Assembly (NCBI RefSeq): GCF_023716485.1
Contig: NZ_CP092418.1
Location: 3,752,501-3,816,500 of the forward strand
Direction of reading: 5' to 3'
Source of the DNA: Microbulbifer variabilis
Lineage (GTDB): Bacteria > Pseudomonadota > Gammaproteobacteria > Pseudomonadales > Cellvibrionaceae
Length of the DNA stretch: 64,000 nt
The translations under genes were made by a program, and so were the position numbers. How positions within the stretch are numbered: position 1 is the first letter of the stretch; every line of letters starts with the position of its first letter. Of this stretch, positions 18,430 through 28,185 are shown in pieces. The notes beneath the pieces are model-generated. The model did not search any database. It was not told the origin of the DNA and saw only the letters and a program-made list of their open reading frames with translations.

Positions 18430-18862
18430 AATTTCAAATCCAAAACCAACTCGATGACCATTAGGGTGAGAACTTATATTTTACTGAAATTCATCACTCT
18501 TTAGGACACTCTCCTTTCGGTACCCTGGTACTCCTCATTCTTAGAAAAACACTTGCCCTTCCCATTAATCAGACGCACCATGAATCGAACGATTAAAAAG
18601 CCATAGCGCATTTACCTAAAAAGAATCATTCAGTACTATTGCGCCACTTTGTGCGTGCCTCAAGGCCCCCAATTTTGGGATGACCAAGCAGCCAGCCACT
18701 TAACCCGTGACTTATTTTATTGTCTGGGTCAAATCCGCTAGTATTGCCAAGCTTCCTTGAGGTACAGGAACAAAAAACAATAAAGATGCACGCCCAGTTG
18801 TTTCCTCTGGACTCCTCCCGATGTCTCCGCGGGTGTGCCATTACCGCGACTAGGAGAAAACC
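18430..18862. other. Intergenic region upstream of the autotransporter esterase
   Basis: About 430 bases between divergent genes. It should hold promoters for arfB and the esterase. Short open frames here overlap the esterase start and lack ribosome sites. Confidence 0.4.
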
Positions 18863-21235
18863 ATGCCTAACGCCAAGCGCAGCCTTGCGGCGGCTATTGC
18901 ACTTGCATCCCTTACCAGCGTTTCTGCAATTGCAGAAGAATCGGCCTTCAGCCAGGTTATTGCTTTTGGTGACAGCCTCACCGACGTAGGCAACTACGAT
19001 GTATTCACTAATGGTGGCGATGCAAATGATATCGCTATCAATGTCATGTCCCAGAATCTTGGCCTGGGCTCTTTAACAGCATCTTGTGCTGGTATGCAAT
19101 CTTCTCTCTGCCTACCCAGTATTGACCCTGCATTGATGACTGACCCCGCCAAGCTTGAAGCAGATGTTTCGCGGCAGGTTTTTAACGGAGTCAACGAAGC
19201 AGGGTCTGTATGGGCTGTTGGTGGCCACAAAGCTGCTGACGTACTGATGAATATTATCGGTGCCGAGAACTACATGGCTTTCCTTCAAGCTAATGGTTTA
19301 GACGCTGACGTCAATCGACATAATCTTCTTAGCGCTTTTATGCCAGCTGTAGATGCGGAAGGAAAACCAGCCTACCCAGACCAACAATTGGCCGGCTTGC
19401 TAAAACAGAAGTTAACCGAAGCTGGGACATATGCCGCTATGGCAGAAGCTGCGAAAGCGCAAGGTGATTTAGTCGCTGCAGCCGGGTATCAGCAACAAGC
19501 ATTAGCAGCCAAAGGCGAGGCTGATCAAGCTCTAGAACAATTAGGTACTTCTGGCAACCCACACCCTTTGGGTAGAGGTTACCTGGAGACCACTCTTGGA
19601 ACTGCCGACGCCAACGCCCTTTACTGGGTAAATGGCGGCGGCAATGACTTACTGAGCGGCTTTGAAAGTGTCGCCAAAGGTGAAATGAGCATTGAGGAAG
19701 CCACTGCAAATGCAGGTCTGGCATCCGTGATGCTCGCGAGCGCTGCCGGCGCCTTATCCAACGCAGGGGCTAACTATATTCTGGTATCCAACGTGCCGGA
19801 TATCAGCAAGACTCCAGCTGTTTATAAGGCCGTTAAAGACGCTGTAGACTCCAGTGAGAGCGCAGCTCAGCTTAAGGCGGCAGTAGCAGCAGGCCTGGTT
19901 ACCCAAGATGAGGCTAATGCTCAACTGACGGCTGCTATTGATAAAGCTTTACTTGATGCAAGTAAGGCGTCCGAAGGCTTTAATGCCAACCTGTTGGCTC
20001 AAGCCAAAGATATCGACGGCGTTCTAATGGTCGACCAAGCCGGCCTGCTCAAGGTGGCCCTGAATAATGCCGGCCAACTGGGCCTGTCTACAGAATTCGA
20101 CCAGGGCCAATATTGCTTTGACGGCAGCGGCGGTGATTGCATTGAGCACCCTGTATACGGCATTAGCCAGGACACTGCCGATGCATCCAAACTGATCTTC
20201 AACGATACCGTTCACCCCACCCAAGTTGGTCAGCAGGTTCTCGCCGACTACTACACCGCTATTGTAAATGCCGCTCAGGTCGCCGGTCAGCTGCCTGACA
20301 TCGGCGCTCAGGCTGCTCGCACACACATTAACAGCCTGGATGAAAACCTGGCTGGTGTACGCTATAGCCAGGCCCAAACCGCAGTATTTGCTGGTGGCAT
20401 TTTCGGTGATATCGATTACGACAACGGCTTTGCCGCCGATATGAGCGGCGATAGTAATGCCAACCTGATCGGTATGACCTACGCCCTGCGTGACAACCTG
20501 GAACTGGGCTTCGCGGTGAGCCGCTCCAATATCGATGTGGATAACGCCCGCTCCGATATCGAGTCCACCTCTACCAACTACAGCTTGTTTGGCCGCTTCC
20601 ATCACGATGTATTCTTCGTTGAAGGTAGCATGACCCTGACCGATGTAGACTTCGACCAGGCAAACCGCGCCCTGACCCTCGGCAATAATTTTGCTTCCGA
20701 ACTGGAAGGCGATACCTCCGGTGAAAATACCACTCTGAGCCTGACGGTTGGTGCCAATCTGTTCAGCGAATCAAGCTTCCAGTTAGGCCCCTTTATCGGC
20801 GTAACCCGAGCGACCATGGAAGTTGACGGCTATACCGAAAAGTCCATTGAGGGCTTTACTTACACCGACTCCATGGGTAATGAGTACGACCCCCTGGGCA
20901 TGAATTACGGTGACCAAGAGCGTGACTACAACACCTTGCGCTTCGGTGCTTTTGCCAATAAGAGCTGGAACACCATCAATGCCTACGCGCAGGTTTGGTA
21001 TGAAGATACCAACGGTACTGACACAGATACCCTTGAGGTAGGTGTTAAGTCTATGGCTGGTAACATGAACGCTATGCCCAGCTATTCCAGCGTGGACCAA
21101 GGCCTCTTCGACGATGGTATGGGCCTGATTGCTGGTATTCGCTGGCAAGCGGCTGACTCCCTCGCTTTAAGTGCCAATGTGACCTCACGCCCAGCGGCTG
21201 AGCAAGCATCGGTCAATGTTACCTACCGCTTCTAA
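18863..21235 (+). CDS. GDSL (SGNH) esterase/lipase autotransporter, EstA-like
   Basis: 790 residues. The signal peptide (MPNAKRSLAAAIALASLTSVSAIA) is followed by an SGNH hydrolase passenger with the nucleophile in FGDSLTDVGN (Ser38), the GGGND block near residue 258 and the Asp/His pair in DTVHPTQVG near 448. From about residue 500 a C-terminal autotransporter beta barrel ends in VNVTYRF. The layout is that of Pseudomonas EstA: a surface-displayed esterase held by its own barrel. Two Ala-rich helical stretches (about 175-235 and 325-390) sit inside the passenger and enlarge it relative to EstA (about 620 residues). A terminator follows. Confidence 0.92.
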   Translation: MPNAKRSLAAAIALASLTSVSAIAEESAFSQVIAFGDSLTDVGNYDVFTNGGDANDIAINVMSQNLGLGSLTASCAGMQSSLCLPSIDPALMTDPAKLEADVSRQVFNGVNEAGSVWAVGGHKAADVLMNIIGAENYMAFLQANGLDADVNRHNLLSAFMPAVDAEGKPAYPDQQLAGLLKQKLTEAGTYAAMAEAAKAQGDLVAAAGYQQQALAAKGEADQALEQLGTSGNPHPLGRGYLETTLGTADANALYWVNGGGNDLLSGFESVAKGEMSIEEATANAGLASVMLASAAGALSNAGANYILVSNVPDISKTPAVYKAVKDAVDSSESAAQLKAAVAAGLVTQDEANAQLTAAIDKALLDASKASEGFNANLLAQAKDIDGVLMVDQAGLLKVALNNAGQLGLSTEFDQGQYCFDGSGGDCIEHPVYGISQDTADASKLIFNDTVHPTQVGQQVLADYYTAIVNAAQVAGQLPDIGAQAARTHINSLDENLAGVRYSQAQTAVFAGGIFGDIDYDNGFAADMSGDSNANLIGMTYALRDNLELGFAVSRSNIDVDNARSDIESTSTNYSLFGRFHHDVFFVEGSMTLTDVDFDQANRALTLGNNFASELEGDTSGENTTLSLTVGANLFSESSFQLGPFIGVTRATMEVDGYTEKSIEGFTYTDSMGNEYDPLGMNYGDQERDYNTLRFGAFANKSWNTINAYAQVWYEDTNGTDTDTLEVGVKSMAGNMNAMPSYSSVDQGLFDDGMGLIAGIRWQAADSLALSANVTSRPAAEQASVNVTYRF

Positions 21236-21255
21236 TCCAGCGATAGAGCTAACAC

Positions 21256-21276
21256 TCGCGCCCCTCAGGGGCGCGA
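21256..21276 (+). terminator. Terminator after the autotransporter esterase
   Basis: Perfect 9-base stem TCGCGCCCC / GGGGCGCGA with a TCA loop and a pyrimidine-rich TTCTCTTCC tail, 20 bases after the stop. Confidence 0.75.
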
Positions 21277-21368
21277 TTCTCTTCCCTCTTCACCATATTA
21301 AGTTCCTCCCAATCCTCCTTCTCGCTATATAAACAGCGTACCGACACAATACAAAGCCAACCCTCATT

Positions 21369-21890
21369 GTGAAAAAAGCCAGTATGTTTCAAATCACAAC
21401 ACCTAATTTAGTGATCAGTGAGCTCTGTGAAAGTGACTCGAAACTGATGCTCAACCTACTCAATGATGAGGACTTCGTGAGATATATTGGCGATCGCGGA
21501 GTGCGCACTCTTGAGCAGGCTAGTGATTACATTAAAAAAGGGCCAATAGCCATGTACCGCAAGTACAGCTTTGGTCTCTATAAAGTTGAACTTGGCAATG
21601 GTATCGGCATTGGTATATGCGGCTTAATCAAGCGGGATTGTCTCGATGATGTAGATATTGGCTTCGCTTTCTTAGCAAAATATAGAGGCAGAGGCTACGC
21701 GTTAGAGGCAGCACAAGCCGTGCTGGAATATGCTCAACACCAATTAAACCTAGAGCGAATTGTCGCGATCACGCTACCCGAAAACACATCCTCAATAAAG
21801 CTGCTGAATAAAATTGGGCTTCAAGTAGAGAAAAAGATTGTTTTACCAGGGGAAACAGAAGAGCTTCTCCTGATGGCATGGGAAGCTTAA
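21369..21890 (+). CDS. GNAT family N-acetyltransferase (RimJ/RimL-like)
   Basis: 173 residues resembling ribosomal-protein-Ala/other RimJ/RimL acetyltransferases: LVISELCESDSKLMLNLLNDEDFVRYIGDRGV at the N-terminus, DVDIGFAFLAKYRGRGYALEAAQAVLEYA as the acetyl-CoA motif, and ITLPENTSSIKLLNKIGL near the C-terminus. The frame starts at a GTG (21369) with an ATG five codons later (21384). Neither has a strong ribosome site. Substrate unknown; single gene. Confidence 0.85.
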   Translation: MKKASMFQITTPNLVISELCESDSKLMLNLLNDEDFVRYIGDRGVRTLEQASDYIKKGPIAMYRKYSFGLYKVELGNGIGIGICGLIKRDCLDDVDIGFAFLAKYRGRGYALEAAQAVLEYAQHQLNLERIVAITLPENTSSIKLLNKIGLQVEKKIVLPGETEELLLMAWEA

Positions 21891-22016
21891 CAGAATAACA
21901 GAAGTCATTTGGTGTCCAAAAATACTGCCACCAATAATGACCAACTCATGAAAAATGACTGGATAGAGTGTCTCTTCTGAGCCGACAGTTTCAACCACCG
22001 GCTCAGCGACCTAAAC

Positions 22017-22535
22017 TTAGCCTCTCCAGCTTGGCATCAGGTCCAACTTCCAACCATCTTGGCTTTTTATTATTCTGGGGGCATTGATTTTATATTTCAT
22101 ATCCATGTACTCCATCGTAATAACAAGTTTTGCCCGCTCAACGCCAAACTTAGTTTCGATAGAGTAGTCAATAGACTCCAGATCAGCCTCATCCCAATCA
22201 AAGGAATGATTTTTACTTTTCAACAGGATTTTCTTGTAAGCGGTTTGAATTCTACTTTTCTGGGTACGTATATAATCTGCACCCTGCATCTTCTCTACCA
22301 ACTCATTGGTTCGCTTCATAAAACCTTTTTTACTGGATTCACGAATATCAGCATTTAGAGCCAACTCAATCAAACCTTCATGATCTTCCGCTGTCATAAA
22401 TAAATCGTTGTAGCCTTCCTGATCCTGGGAGGTTAGCGCATCTACAAGATCCTCTGCCAAATCCTCTGGTGTTGAGTTTTCTCCACAGGAGGCTAGAAAT
22501 ATGACAGATAATACCAGCACAGCTATTTTTTTCAT
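22017..22535 (-). CDS. Hypothetical lipoprotein
   Basis: 172 residues. MKKIAVLVLSVIFLASC ends in a lipobox (Cys17), predicting a lipid-anchored envelope protein. The rest is a Glu/Lys-rich fold with alternating predicted helix (PEDLAEDLVDALTSQDQEGYNDLF) and beta strands (RAKLVITMEYMDMKYKI), similar in look to DUF4878/NTF2-like lipoproteins. No family is assigned with confidence. Flanked by long non-coding regions. Confidence 0.75.
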   Translation of the reverse strand: MKKIAVLVLSVIFLASCGENSTPEDLAEDLVDALTSQDQEGYNDLFMTAEDHEGLIELALNADIRESSKKGFMKRTNELVEKMQGADYIRTQKSRIQTAYKKILLKSKNHSFDWDEADLESIDYSIETKFGVERAKLVITMEYMDMKYKINAPRIIKSQDGWKLDLMPSWRG

Positions 22536-23146
22536 TTATCCCCTCAATCTAAAGACCATGAACAGGGGGCGGATAGTAGGCATGAGAAGAATACCAATCA
22601 AGAGATTTTATGCTGACAGTAATCACACGTAATGACACTGATTGACTACAGCAGTAAAACTTCAAGATTGCTATTCTTCATTTGAACCCAGAAGTCCCTT
22701 CTCTTTATATCAGAACTCCAAACCAAGTTATGAACTGCGTTGATTGATAGCTTATCACCAGAGACAAGTCCAATCTTTACCAGATATCGCTCCTACAAAT
22801 CCAATCAAAATACAATTAAAAAAATAAATTTTTACTTTTGAGCTTTTCGATTAGTCAATATCTAGGGCTGGCATTCAGGCCAAAATATTAAATAGTATTT
22901 TTTGTAGAAACATTGCATCTGAAGAGATAGCCGACACGGCCAAGAATCGTGAAATTCCGAAAATGAATATAAAAAACTACTTTTGAATCATAATCATCTA
23001 TTTAAATCATTTCCATTGAGTAATTACACTATCAATTCAAGACAAATATGATAAAGCTTTAATACCTTACAAAAATCATGGTTTCTTTATTGACATGCCA
23101 CGGCGCTAAGCTAGTCTCCAACTTATTAATCTAGGAGAAGAAAGCC
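22536..23146. other. AT-rich intergenic region
   Basis: About 610 bases between divergent genes. Strongly AT-rich from 22790 to 23090. No gene or structured RNA recognised. Confidence 0.4.
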
Positions 23147-23437
23147 ATGATAATCGCGACAGATATGCCTGAAGTGAGCAAATGTGCCGCAACTCAGTGT
23201 GCCTATAATGCTAATGATGCCTGCCACGCCAGGGCGATAACTATAGGTGAAGGCGCGGACCCAGATTGCGACACTTTCTTCACTAATTCCAGGCACACCC
23301 GCAGTTCCCGCACCGCGGGTGTTGGCGCCTGTAAAATGGAAGACTGTAAATTTAACGATGACTTCGAATGTTCAGCGGACCGTATAGAGGTTGGGCGCAA
23401 TGGCAACTCAACAAATTGCCTAAGCTATACCCACTGA
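23147..23437 (+). CDS. Tandem DUF1540 Cys-rich protein
   Basis: 96 residues made of two copies of the short Cys-containing DUF1540 unit: VSKCAATQCAYNANDACHARAITIGEGADPDCDTFF-type spacing (written here by pattern C-x4-C-x7-C-x15-C) at about 12-44, and GACKMEDCKFNDDFECSADRIEVG...NCLSY at about 63-94. Eight conserved Cys suggest a metal-binding protein. GGAGAAGAAAGCC precedes the ATG. Function of the family is not established. A strong terminator follows, so it is a monocistronic transcript. Confidence 0.85.
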   Translation: MIIATDMPEVSKCAATQCAYNANDACHARAITIGEGADPDCDTFFTNSRHTRSSRTAGVGACKMEDCKFNDDFECSADRIEVGRNGNSTNCLSYTH

Positions 23438-23471
23438 GCCTGGATCAGCTGGCAAGTTCCTCCCCAATAAT

Positions 23472-23508
23472 AAAGCCCGAAAGCTATCCGCTATCGGGCT
23501 TTTTCTTT
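23472..23508. terminator. Terminator after the DUF1540 gene
   Basis: Stem AAAGCCCGA / TCGGGCTTT with a 13-base loop and TTTTCTTTT tail. It lies between convergent genes and could serve both. Confidence 0.8.
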
Positions 23509-23525
23509 TAAGGCATTACACGATC

Positions 23526-25235
23526 TTAATCTACAGCTTGTAAATCCCGTTGAGACTTCTCTTTGATATCCCGGGGCTCCCAAACTACCCCTTGAGTAGT
23601 CGCATGCTGCTTAAAGAGTGGTTGATAATGGGATTCCAGCACTTTGCGTTTAATTTTTAGAGTGGGAGTCAGAAATTCATTTAACGGAGTCCACTCCTCC
23701 TTACAGATAAAAATTGCCCGGATACGTTCATGGTACGGTAAACGCTCATTAACTGATTCCAGTATACGTCGCAACTGTTCATTGACCTCAGTACGAGGAA
23801 GCTTTTCCGCAGATTCCGATATGGTCGCCAACATCACAGGTTGATCCATACCATGCCCCAACACACAAAGTTGTGCCAAAAGGGTCTCATTACCGAAGTG
23901 TCCCTCCAGTAAGCTAGGCTGAATAAATTTTCCTTTACTCGTTTTAAAAGTTTCAGAGATCCTGCCTGTAATATGCAGTAAGCCCCTCTCATCGATAAAA
24001 CCAGAATCCCCGGTATGGTAATAACCATCCCGAATGGCTTCTGCAGTTTTCTCTGGCTCTAAGTAATACCCTTTCATCAGAGAGCCGCTTTTGAAAAGGA
24101 TTTCACCCTCATCAGAAATTTTCACCTCGCAACCGTGGTAAGGTTTACCCACCGTACCAGGCACTGGGTCCTCACCCGGCATCACAAAACAGCCATAGAT
24201 AAAGTTTTCCGTCATCCCATAGCCATCAGCTATCTGCATCCCCATACGCTCATACCAGCGCAATAGCTCGATGGAAATTGGTGAGGCACCGCTTACCAGC
24301 ATTCGTGCCTGATCCAGTCCAAGCCCGGCACGTACCTTATTTTTTAACCAACTATTCAGGCCCGGAATTCTGAGCAGTACATTTTGCAACGCAGGCGGAA
24401 TCTTCTCGTCAATTCCCTCCTTAAACTTGGTCCACAATCTGGGAACCGAGAAGAACATAGTTGGCTTGGTGCGCTGTAAGTCTTCGAGGAAAGTATCCAG
24501 GGACTCCGGAAAATGTACCGGCGTACCTGAATAGAGACAGTGGAATTCCACCAAGATTCGCTCTGCGGCATGGGCCAAAGGCAGATAGGAAAGCACGCGG
24601 TCGCTCTCATTAAAGCCATAACCACGAATCATATTGGGTACTACAAAGACTACCGACGACCATGTATGCATCACGCCTTTGGGATTACCGGTAGTGCCAG
24701 AGGTATACATAATGGTGAAGAGGTCATCCTCATTAAAAACGGGACTTTCCTCATAGCGTTCATTAGAGGCGATAACAGCTCCCAACTCTTCATCGCAGTG
24801 TATTTCACAGCGCTGAATCGCTACCGAAGGTAGAGTGTCCGCCACTTCCTGAAGAGCGGCATTGTTATCTGTAGCTCCACAAAAAAGCAATTTCGACTCG
24901 GAGTGCTGCAAAACATAAGACATAGAGGATGCGGATTGCCCAGGATACAGAGGCACGCTAACCATACCAGCAAGCATGATACCTACATCAACAATGATCC
25001 AGTCAGCACAGTTTTTACCGTGAATTGCAATTCGATCGCCTGGTTCGAATCGGCTGCGCAGGTAGCCCGCGATACGTCTGGCCCGATCCATTACCTCACG
25101 CCAAGTGTAGTCCTGCCACTCGCGGCGCTGCATCTGACGAAGAAATACCGTTTCCGGTTCTTCCGCCTCTCTCTTGTAGAGAAGCTCCAATGGCTGCAGG
25201 CCCTTCACTTTTTCGTATCGCTCTTCTGGAGTCAT
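23526..25235 (-). CDS. AMP-binding long-chain acyl-CoA synthetase family protein
   Basis: 569 residues of the ANL (adenylate-forming) superfamily. The phosphate-binding loop YTSGTTGNPKGVMHT is at about residue 175, with the core motifs YLPLAHAAER, DGYGMTEN, YYHTGDSGFIDERGLLHITGRISETFKTSKGKF and the C-terminal catalytic Lys region LTPTLKIKRK. It should activate a fatty acid to its CoA ester using ATP. The family also includes long-chain-fatty-acid ligases acting in membrane remodelling, so chain length cannot be told. The ATG at 25235 has GAGAGAAAG upstream; the ATG at 25250 lacks a ribosome site. Single gene. Confidence 0.88.
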   Translation of the reverse strand: MTPEERYEKVKGLQPLELLYKREAEEPETVFLRQMQRREWQDYTWREVMDRARRIAGYLRSRFEPGDRIAIHGKNCADWIIVDVGIMLAGMVSVPLYPGQSASSMSYVLQHSESKLLFCGATDNNAALQEVADTLPSVAIQRCEIHCDEELGAVIASNERYEESPVFNEDDLFTIMYTSGTTGNPKGVMHTWSSVVFVVPNMIRGYGFNESDRVLSYLPLAHAAERILVEFHCLYSGTPVHFPESLDTFLEDLQRTKPTMFFSVPRLWTKFKEGIDEKIPPALQNVLLRIPGLNSWLKNKVRAGLGLDQARMLVSGASPISIELLRWYERMGMQIADGYGMTENFIYGCFVMPGEDPVPGTVGKPYHGCEVKISDEGEILFKSGSLMKGYYLEPEKTAEAIRDGYYHTGDSGFIDERGLLHITGRISETFKTSKGKFIQPSLLEGHFGNETLLAQLCVLGHGMDQPVMLATISESAEKLPRTEVNEQLRRILESVNERLPYHERIRAIFICKEEWTPLNEFLTPTLKIKRKVLESHYQPLFKQHATTQGVVWEPRDIKEKSQRDLQAVD

Positions 25236-26002
25236 CGCTTTCTCTCTCATTATTGTGTTTATTATGGTTTGATATTGGATAGCACTGTTAGACCCTGCAT
25301 TTGGGTACTAGCAGCGACTTAAATTCCAGATCGCCAATTCAATTGACCGCGCACCTAAATCACCATTTTAGTGCACTCTGACTAGCAGCTTTCTAAGAGG
25401 TGCAGTCACAAATATATAGGTCAACGTCAGCTTATCGTTATTATTTAACTTAAAGTTACTGAATATGCTCGCTTAGTGCAATTCCTAAGCACTAGGAAAG
25501 GATGTACCACTTCAGCAAGAGTGTAGACTACCCAGTCCGTTGCAATGAGGTTGCAATAAGATAGTATCTGGTGCACTTTTTGTGGAAAGGCAAAAGCTTG
25601 AGTTAATGAAAAAACTTAGAAAAGCTTACGGCGCAAGAGATGACTAGCTAGTACCAACTATAATCACGGTAGTCATAATTGTGAATACTTATATTCTTAT
25701 ACTTTCACACTTTAAAAAATCTAATTACTTTCCAGCCTAAACCGTCAAAGCAAATGTGTGTTCACATAAATGACAAGAGCTAAACAGTATCGTTTTTTAA
25801 AAGATAAAAACTGGAATTATAATCGAATTAGCAGACCATCGCTGACTCTGACTAAAGCTTCGCTAGAAACACTCAACCAGTGAAAAATATTTACTAAATT
25901 AAAAGTTATTTTAAATAACTCACTGCTGCGAAGAACTTTATGCGCAATAGAGTTGAGAGGATAAAGGATGAGGAAGATAAAAGTTACAATTAAAGTATCT
26001 TA
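25236..26002. other. Long AT-rich intergenic region
   Basis: About 770 bases without a supported gene between the acyl-CoA synthetase start and the lipA terminator. AT-rich throughout, richest around 25680-25990. No repeat family, tRNA or riboswitch fold was recognised. Confidence 0.45.
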
Positions 26003-26038
26003 AAAAAGAGGAAAGCTCATCCAACTCTCCCCTCTTTT
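26003..26038 (-). terminator. Terminator downstream of lipA
   Basis: On the minus strand AAAAGAGG (26038-26031) pairs with CCTCTTTT (26011-26004), with more T following. It lies 13 bases past the lipA stop and ends the lipB-lipA transcript. Confidence 0.65.
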
Positions 26039-26050
26039 ATTTCCTTATTT

Positions 26051-27034
26051 TTAGCTTACTGTCTCACCATGAGCCTGCTTATCTGCATGGTATGAAGAAC
26101 GCACCAGCGGACCACAAGCGGCATGCTTAAAGCCGATTTGTTCTGCATAACGACGATATTCCTCAAACTCATCCGGATGTACATAGCGCTGCACGGGCAG
26201 GTGCTCTTTACTCGGCTGCAGGTACTGACCGATTGTGAGCATATCGATATCATACTCGCGCATATCGTCCATTACCTGGAAAATTTCTTCCTTTTCCTCA
26301 CCCAGGCCCACCATCAAACCTGACTTGGTTAGTACATCCGGGCGACGCTTTTTGTACTCTTGCAGCAGCTTTAGGGACCACTTGTAATTGGCACCTGGGC
26401 GGGACTCACGATAAAGGCGCGGTACGGTTTCCAGGTTATGGTTGAATACATCCGGTGCCTGCTTTTCAAGGATATCCAGTGCAATATCCATGCGCCCGCG
26501 GAAGTCGGGGGTGAGGATTTCCACTTGCAGGTTCGGGGAGAGCTCGCGAGCTTCGCGGATACACTCGGCAAAATGCTGAGCCCCCCCATCGCGCAGGTCA
26601 TCCCTATCCACCGAGGTAATAACCACGTAACGCAGACTCATGGCGGCAATGGCCTCCGCCAGATTCTTGGGCTCTTCCGGGTCCAGAGGGTTGGGCTTAC
26701 CGTGGCCAACATCGCAGAAGGGGCAGCGGCGGGTACAGATTTCCCCCATGATCATGAAAGTGGCAGTACCGCCACTAAAACATTCACCCAGGTTCGGACA
26801 GCTGGCTTCTTCACATACGGTGGAGAGTTTTTGCGAGCGCAAGATACTCTTAATTCGATCCACTTCTTTTGAGGCTGGCACTTTCACCCGGATCCAGTCG
26901 GGTTTGCGCAGCACAGTATCACTGGCAATAACCTTGACTGGGATACGCTCTACTTTGTCACCATCACGCAGTTTCTCCCCCTGTTGAAGGCGGCGGGTGC
27001 GCTTTACCGGCACCAGATCGGGTTTATCAGCCAT
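26051..27034 (-). CDS. lipA: Lipoyl synthase
   Basis: 327 residues. A radical-SAM enzyme that inserts two sulfurs into protein-bound octanoyl groups to make lipoate. Both iron-sulfur sites are visible: the auxiliary cluster Cys74, 79, 85 ([12 protein letters not shown]) and the radical-SAM CxxxCxxC Cys100, 104, 107 (CTRRCPFC). [11 protein letters not shown] and SGLMVGLGE are family blocks. The start overlaps the lipB end by 8 bases, giving translational coupling. Last gene of the long leftward cluster before its terminator. Confidence 0.98.
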   Translation of the reverse strand: MADKPDLVPVKRTRRLQQGEKLRDGDKVERIPVKVIASDTVLRKPDWIRVKVPASKEVDRIKSILRSQKLSTVCEEASCPNLGECFSGGTATFMIMGEICTRRCPFCDVGHGKPNPLDPEEPKNLAEAIAAMSLRYVVITSVDRDDLRDGGAQHFAECIREARELSPNLQVEILTPDFRGRMDIALDILEKQAPDVFNHNLETVPRLYRESRPGANYKWSLKLLQEYKKRRPDVLTKSGLMVGLGEEKEEIFQVMDDMREYDIDMLTIGQYLQPSKEHLPVQRYVHPDEFEEYRRYAEQIGFKHAACGPLVRSSYHADKQAHGETVS

Positions 27035-27731
27035 TACTCAATTCCTGCTGTTCCGCGCTCAGTTGCGCCAATACATGTTCTTCTAGTGGCTGCCACTTGG
27101 CCGAGGGCAGCTCCAAGGTACGCAGTAATTCGCGCACAAAAATTTCCGCCACCTGTTCCCAGGAGGGTACCTGTGGCAATAACTCGGCCATCTGCACCAT
27201 TTGCATGCCGGCATATCCACAGGGGTTAATTCGGAGGAAAGGGGCCAGATCCATATCGATATTGATGGCAATACCGTGGAAGCTGCAGCCGCGGCGCACA
27301 CGCAGGCCTATGGAAGCAATTTTATTGCCACTGCGAGGCCCTTCCGTGAGATAGACCCCTGGTGCATCAGCACGGGGCGCAGCCGCTATACCCAATGTTG
27401 CCAGCATTGCTACCGTAGCTTTCTCCAAGGCCGTCACCAGATCGCGCACGCCGATTTGGGCGCGACGTAGATCTAGCAATGGATAAACCACAAGCTGGCC
27501 GGGGCCGTGATAGGTCACCTGGCCACCACGGTCCACCTGCACCACTGGGATATCACCGGTATTCAACAGATGCTCTGCCCTGCCGGCCTGCCCCTGGGTA
27601 AATACCGGTTGATGCTCCACACACCAAATTTCATCAGCGCTACTTTCATCACGAAGATCGGTATATCGGGACATGGCACGCCAGACGATCTCGTAGTCCC
27701 GCCGGGCTAGGTTGCGGACAATGGTCATCAA
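27027..27731 (-). CDS. lipB: Octanoyl-[acyl-carrier-protein]:protein octanoyltransferase
   Basis: 234 residues. Moves octanoate from ACP to lipoyl domains, the step before LipA. Family blocks are [33 protein letters not shown], the catalytic Lys region [24 protein letters not shown], and the catalytic Cys in [12 protein letters not shown]. Its ATG overlaps the stop of the DUF493 gene (ATGA), and its end overlaps lipA. This is the standard ybeD-lipB-lipA order. Confidence 0.98.
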   Translation of the reverse strand: MMTIVRNLARRDYEIVWRAMSRYTDLRDESSADEIWCVEHQPVFTQGQAGRAEHLLNTGDIPVVQVDRGGQVTYHGPGQLVVYPLLDLRRAQIGVRDLVTALEKATVAMLATLGIAAAPRADAPGVYLTEGPRSGNKIASIGLRVRRGCSFHGIAINIDMDLAPFLRINPCGYAGMQMVQMAELLPQVPSWEQVAEIFVRELLRTLELPSAKWQPLEEHVLAQLSAEQQELSNG

Positions 27732-28009
27732 AGCACCATATGAACCGCAGGATGTACTTTCAACTCCTCAAAGAGGGCCTTGAGCTGGTCCTCACCTGTA
27801 GCGAGGATAAAAAAGGTCATCGAGGTAAACTTCCCACTGCTACTATCCCGCAGAGTAACGCGCTCCTCATCCAAACCGGGGGCATGGCGACGCATAACTT
27901 CCAGAACGAACTGATGCGCGTCCTCATTGGCATCGCGTACCACTTTGACCATATAGTCTTCGCAAGGGAATTCAATCTTCGGGGGTTTCTGATTGGGATC
28001 TTGACTCAT
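27728..28009 (-). CDS. ybeD: YbeD family protein (DUF493)
   Basis: 93 residues, the usual length for UPF0250/YbeD, an ACT-like small fold. [13 protein letters not shown] at the N-terminus, [21 protein letters not shown] in the middle and [11 protein letters not shown] at the end are diagnostic. Its role is unsettled; it is constantly placed between dacA and lipB, as here. Stop and lipB start overlap. Confidence 0.93.
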   Translation of the reverse strand: MSQDPNQKPPKIEFPCEDYMVKVVRDANEDAHQFVLEVMRRHAPGLDEERVTLRDSSSGKFTSMTFFILATGEDQLKALFEELKVHPAVHMVL

Positions 28010-28185
28010 ACCACTCTCCGGGACCGGCCTTTGGACATTAAGAAAAGCTTAGGTGCAGCCGGGCGGCGATTATACAGTGAGCGCAGGGCAGTGGACAGGG
28101 AATGACAGAGGAACTAGTCAGGGAACCGGGCGAGCCGGCCAGGGAGGCAAAATTGCCACCCCTGGCTGGTCAAAACTGAGCAAAT

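Noticed and set aside
20024..20605. 193-residue open frame on the minus strand inside the autotransporter
   Set aside because: Antisense to a clear autotransporter gene, with no family features; an overlap frame of a GC-rich coding strand.
23147..23437. DUF1540 protein as a metallothionein
   Set aside because: Cys spacing fits the DUF1540 pattern rather than metallothionein; function left open.
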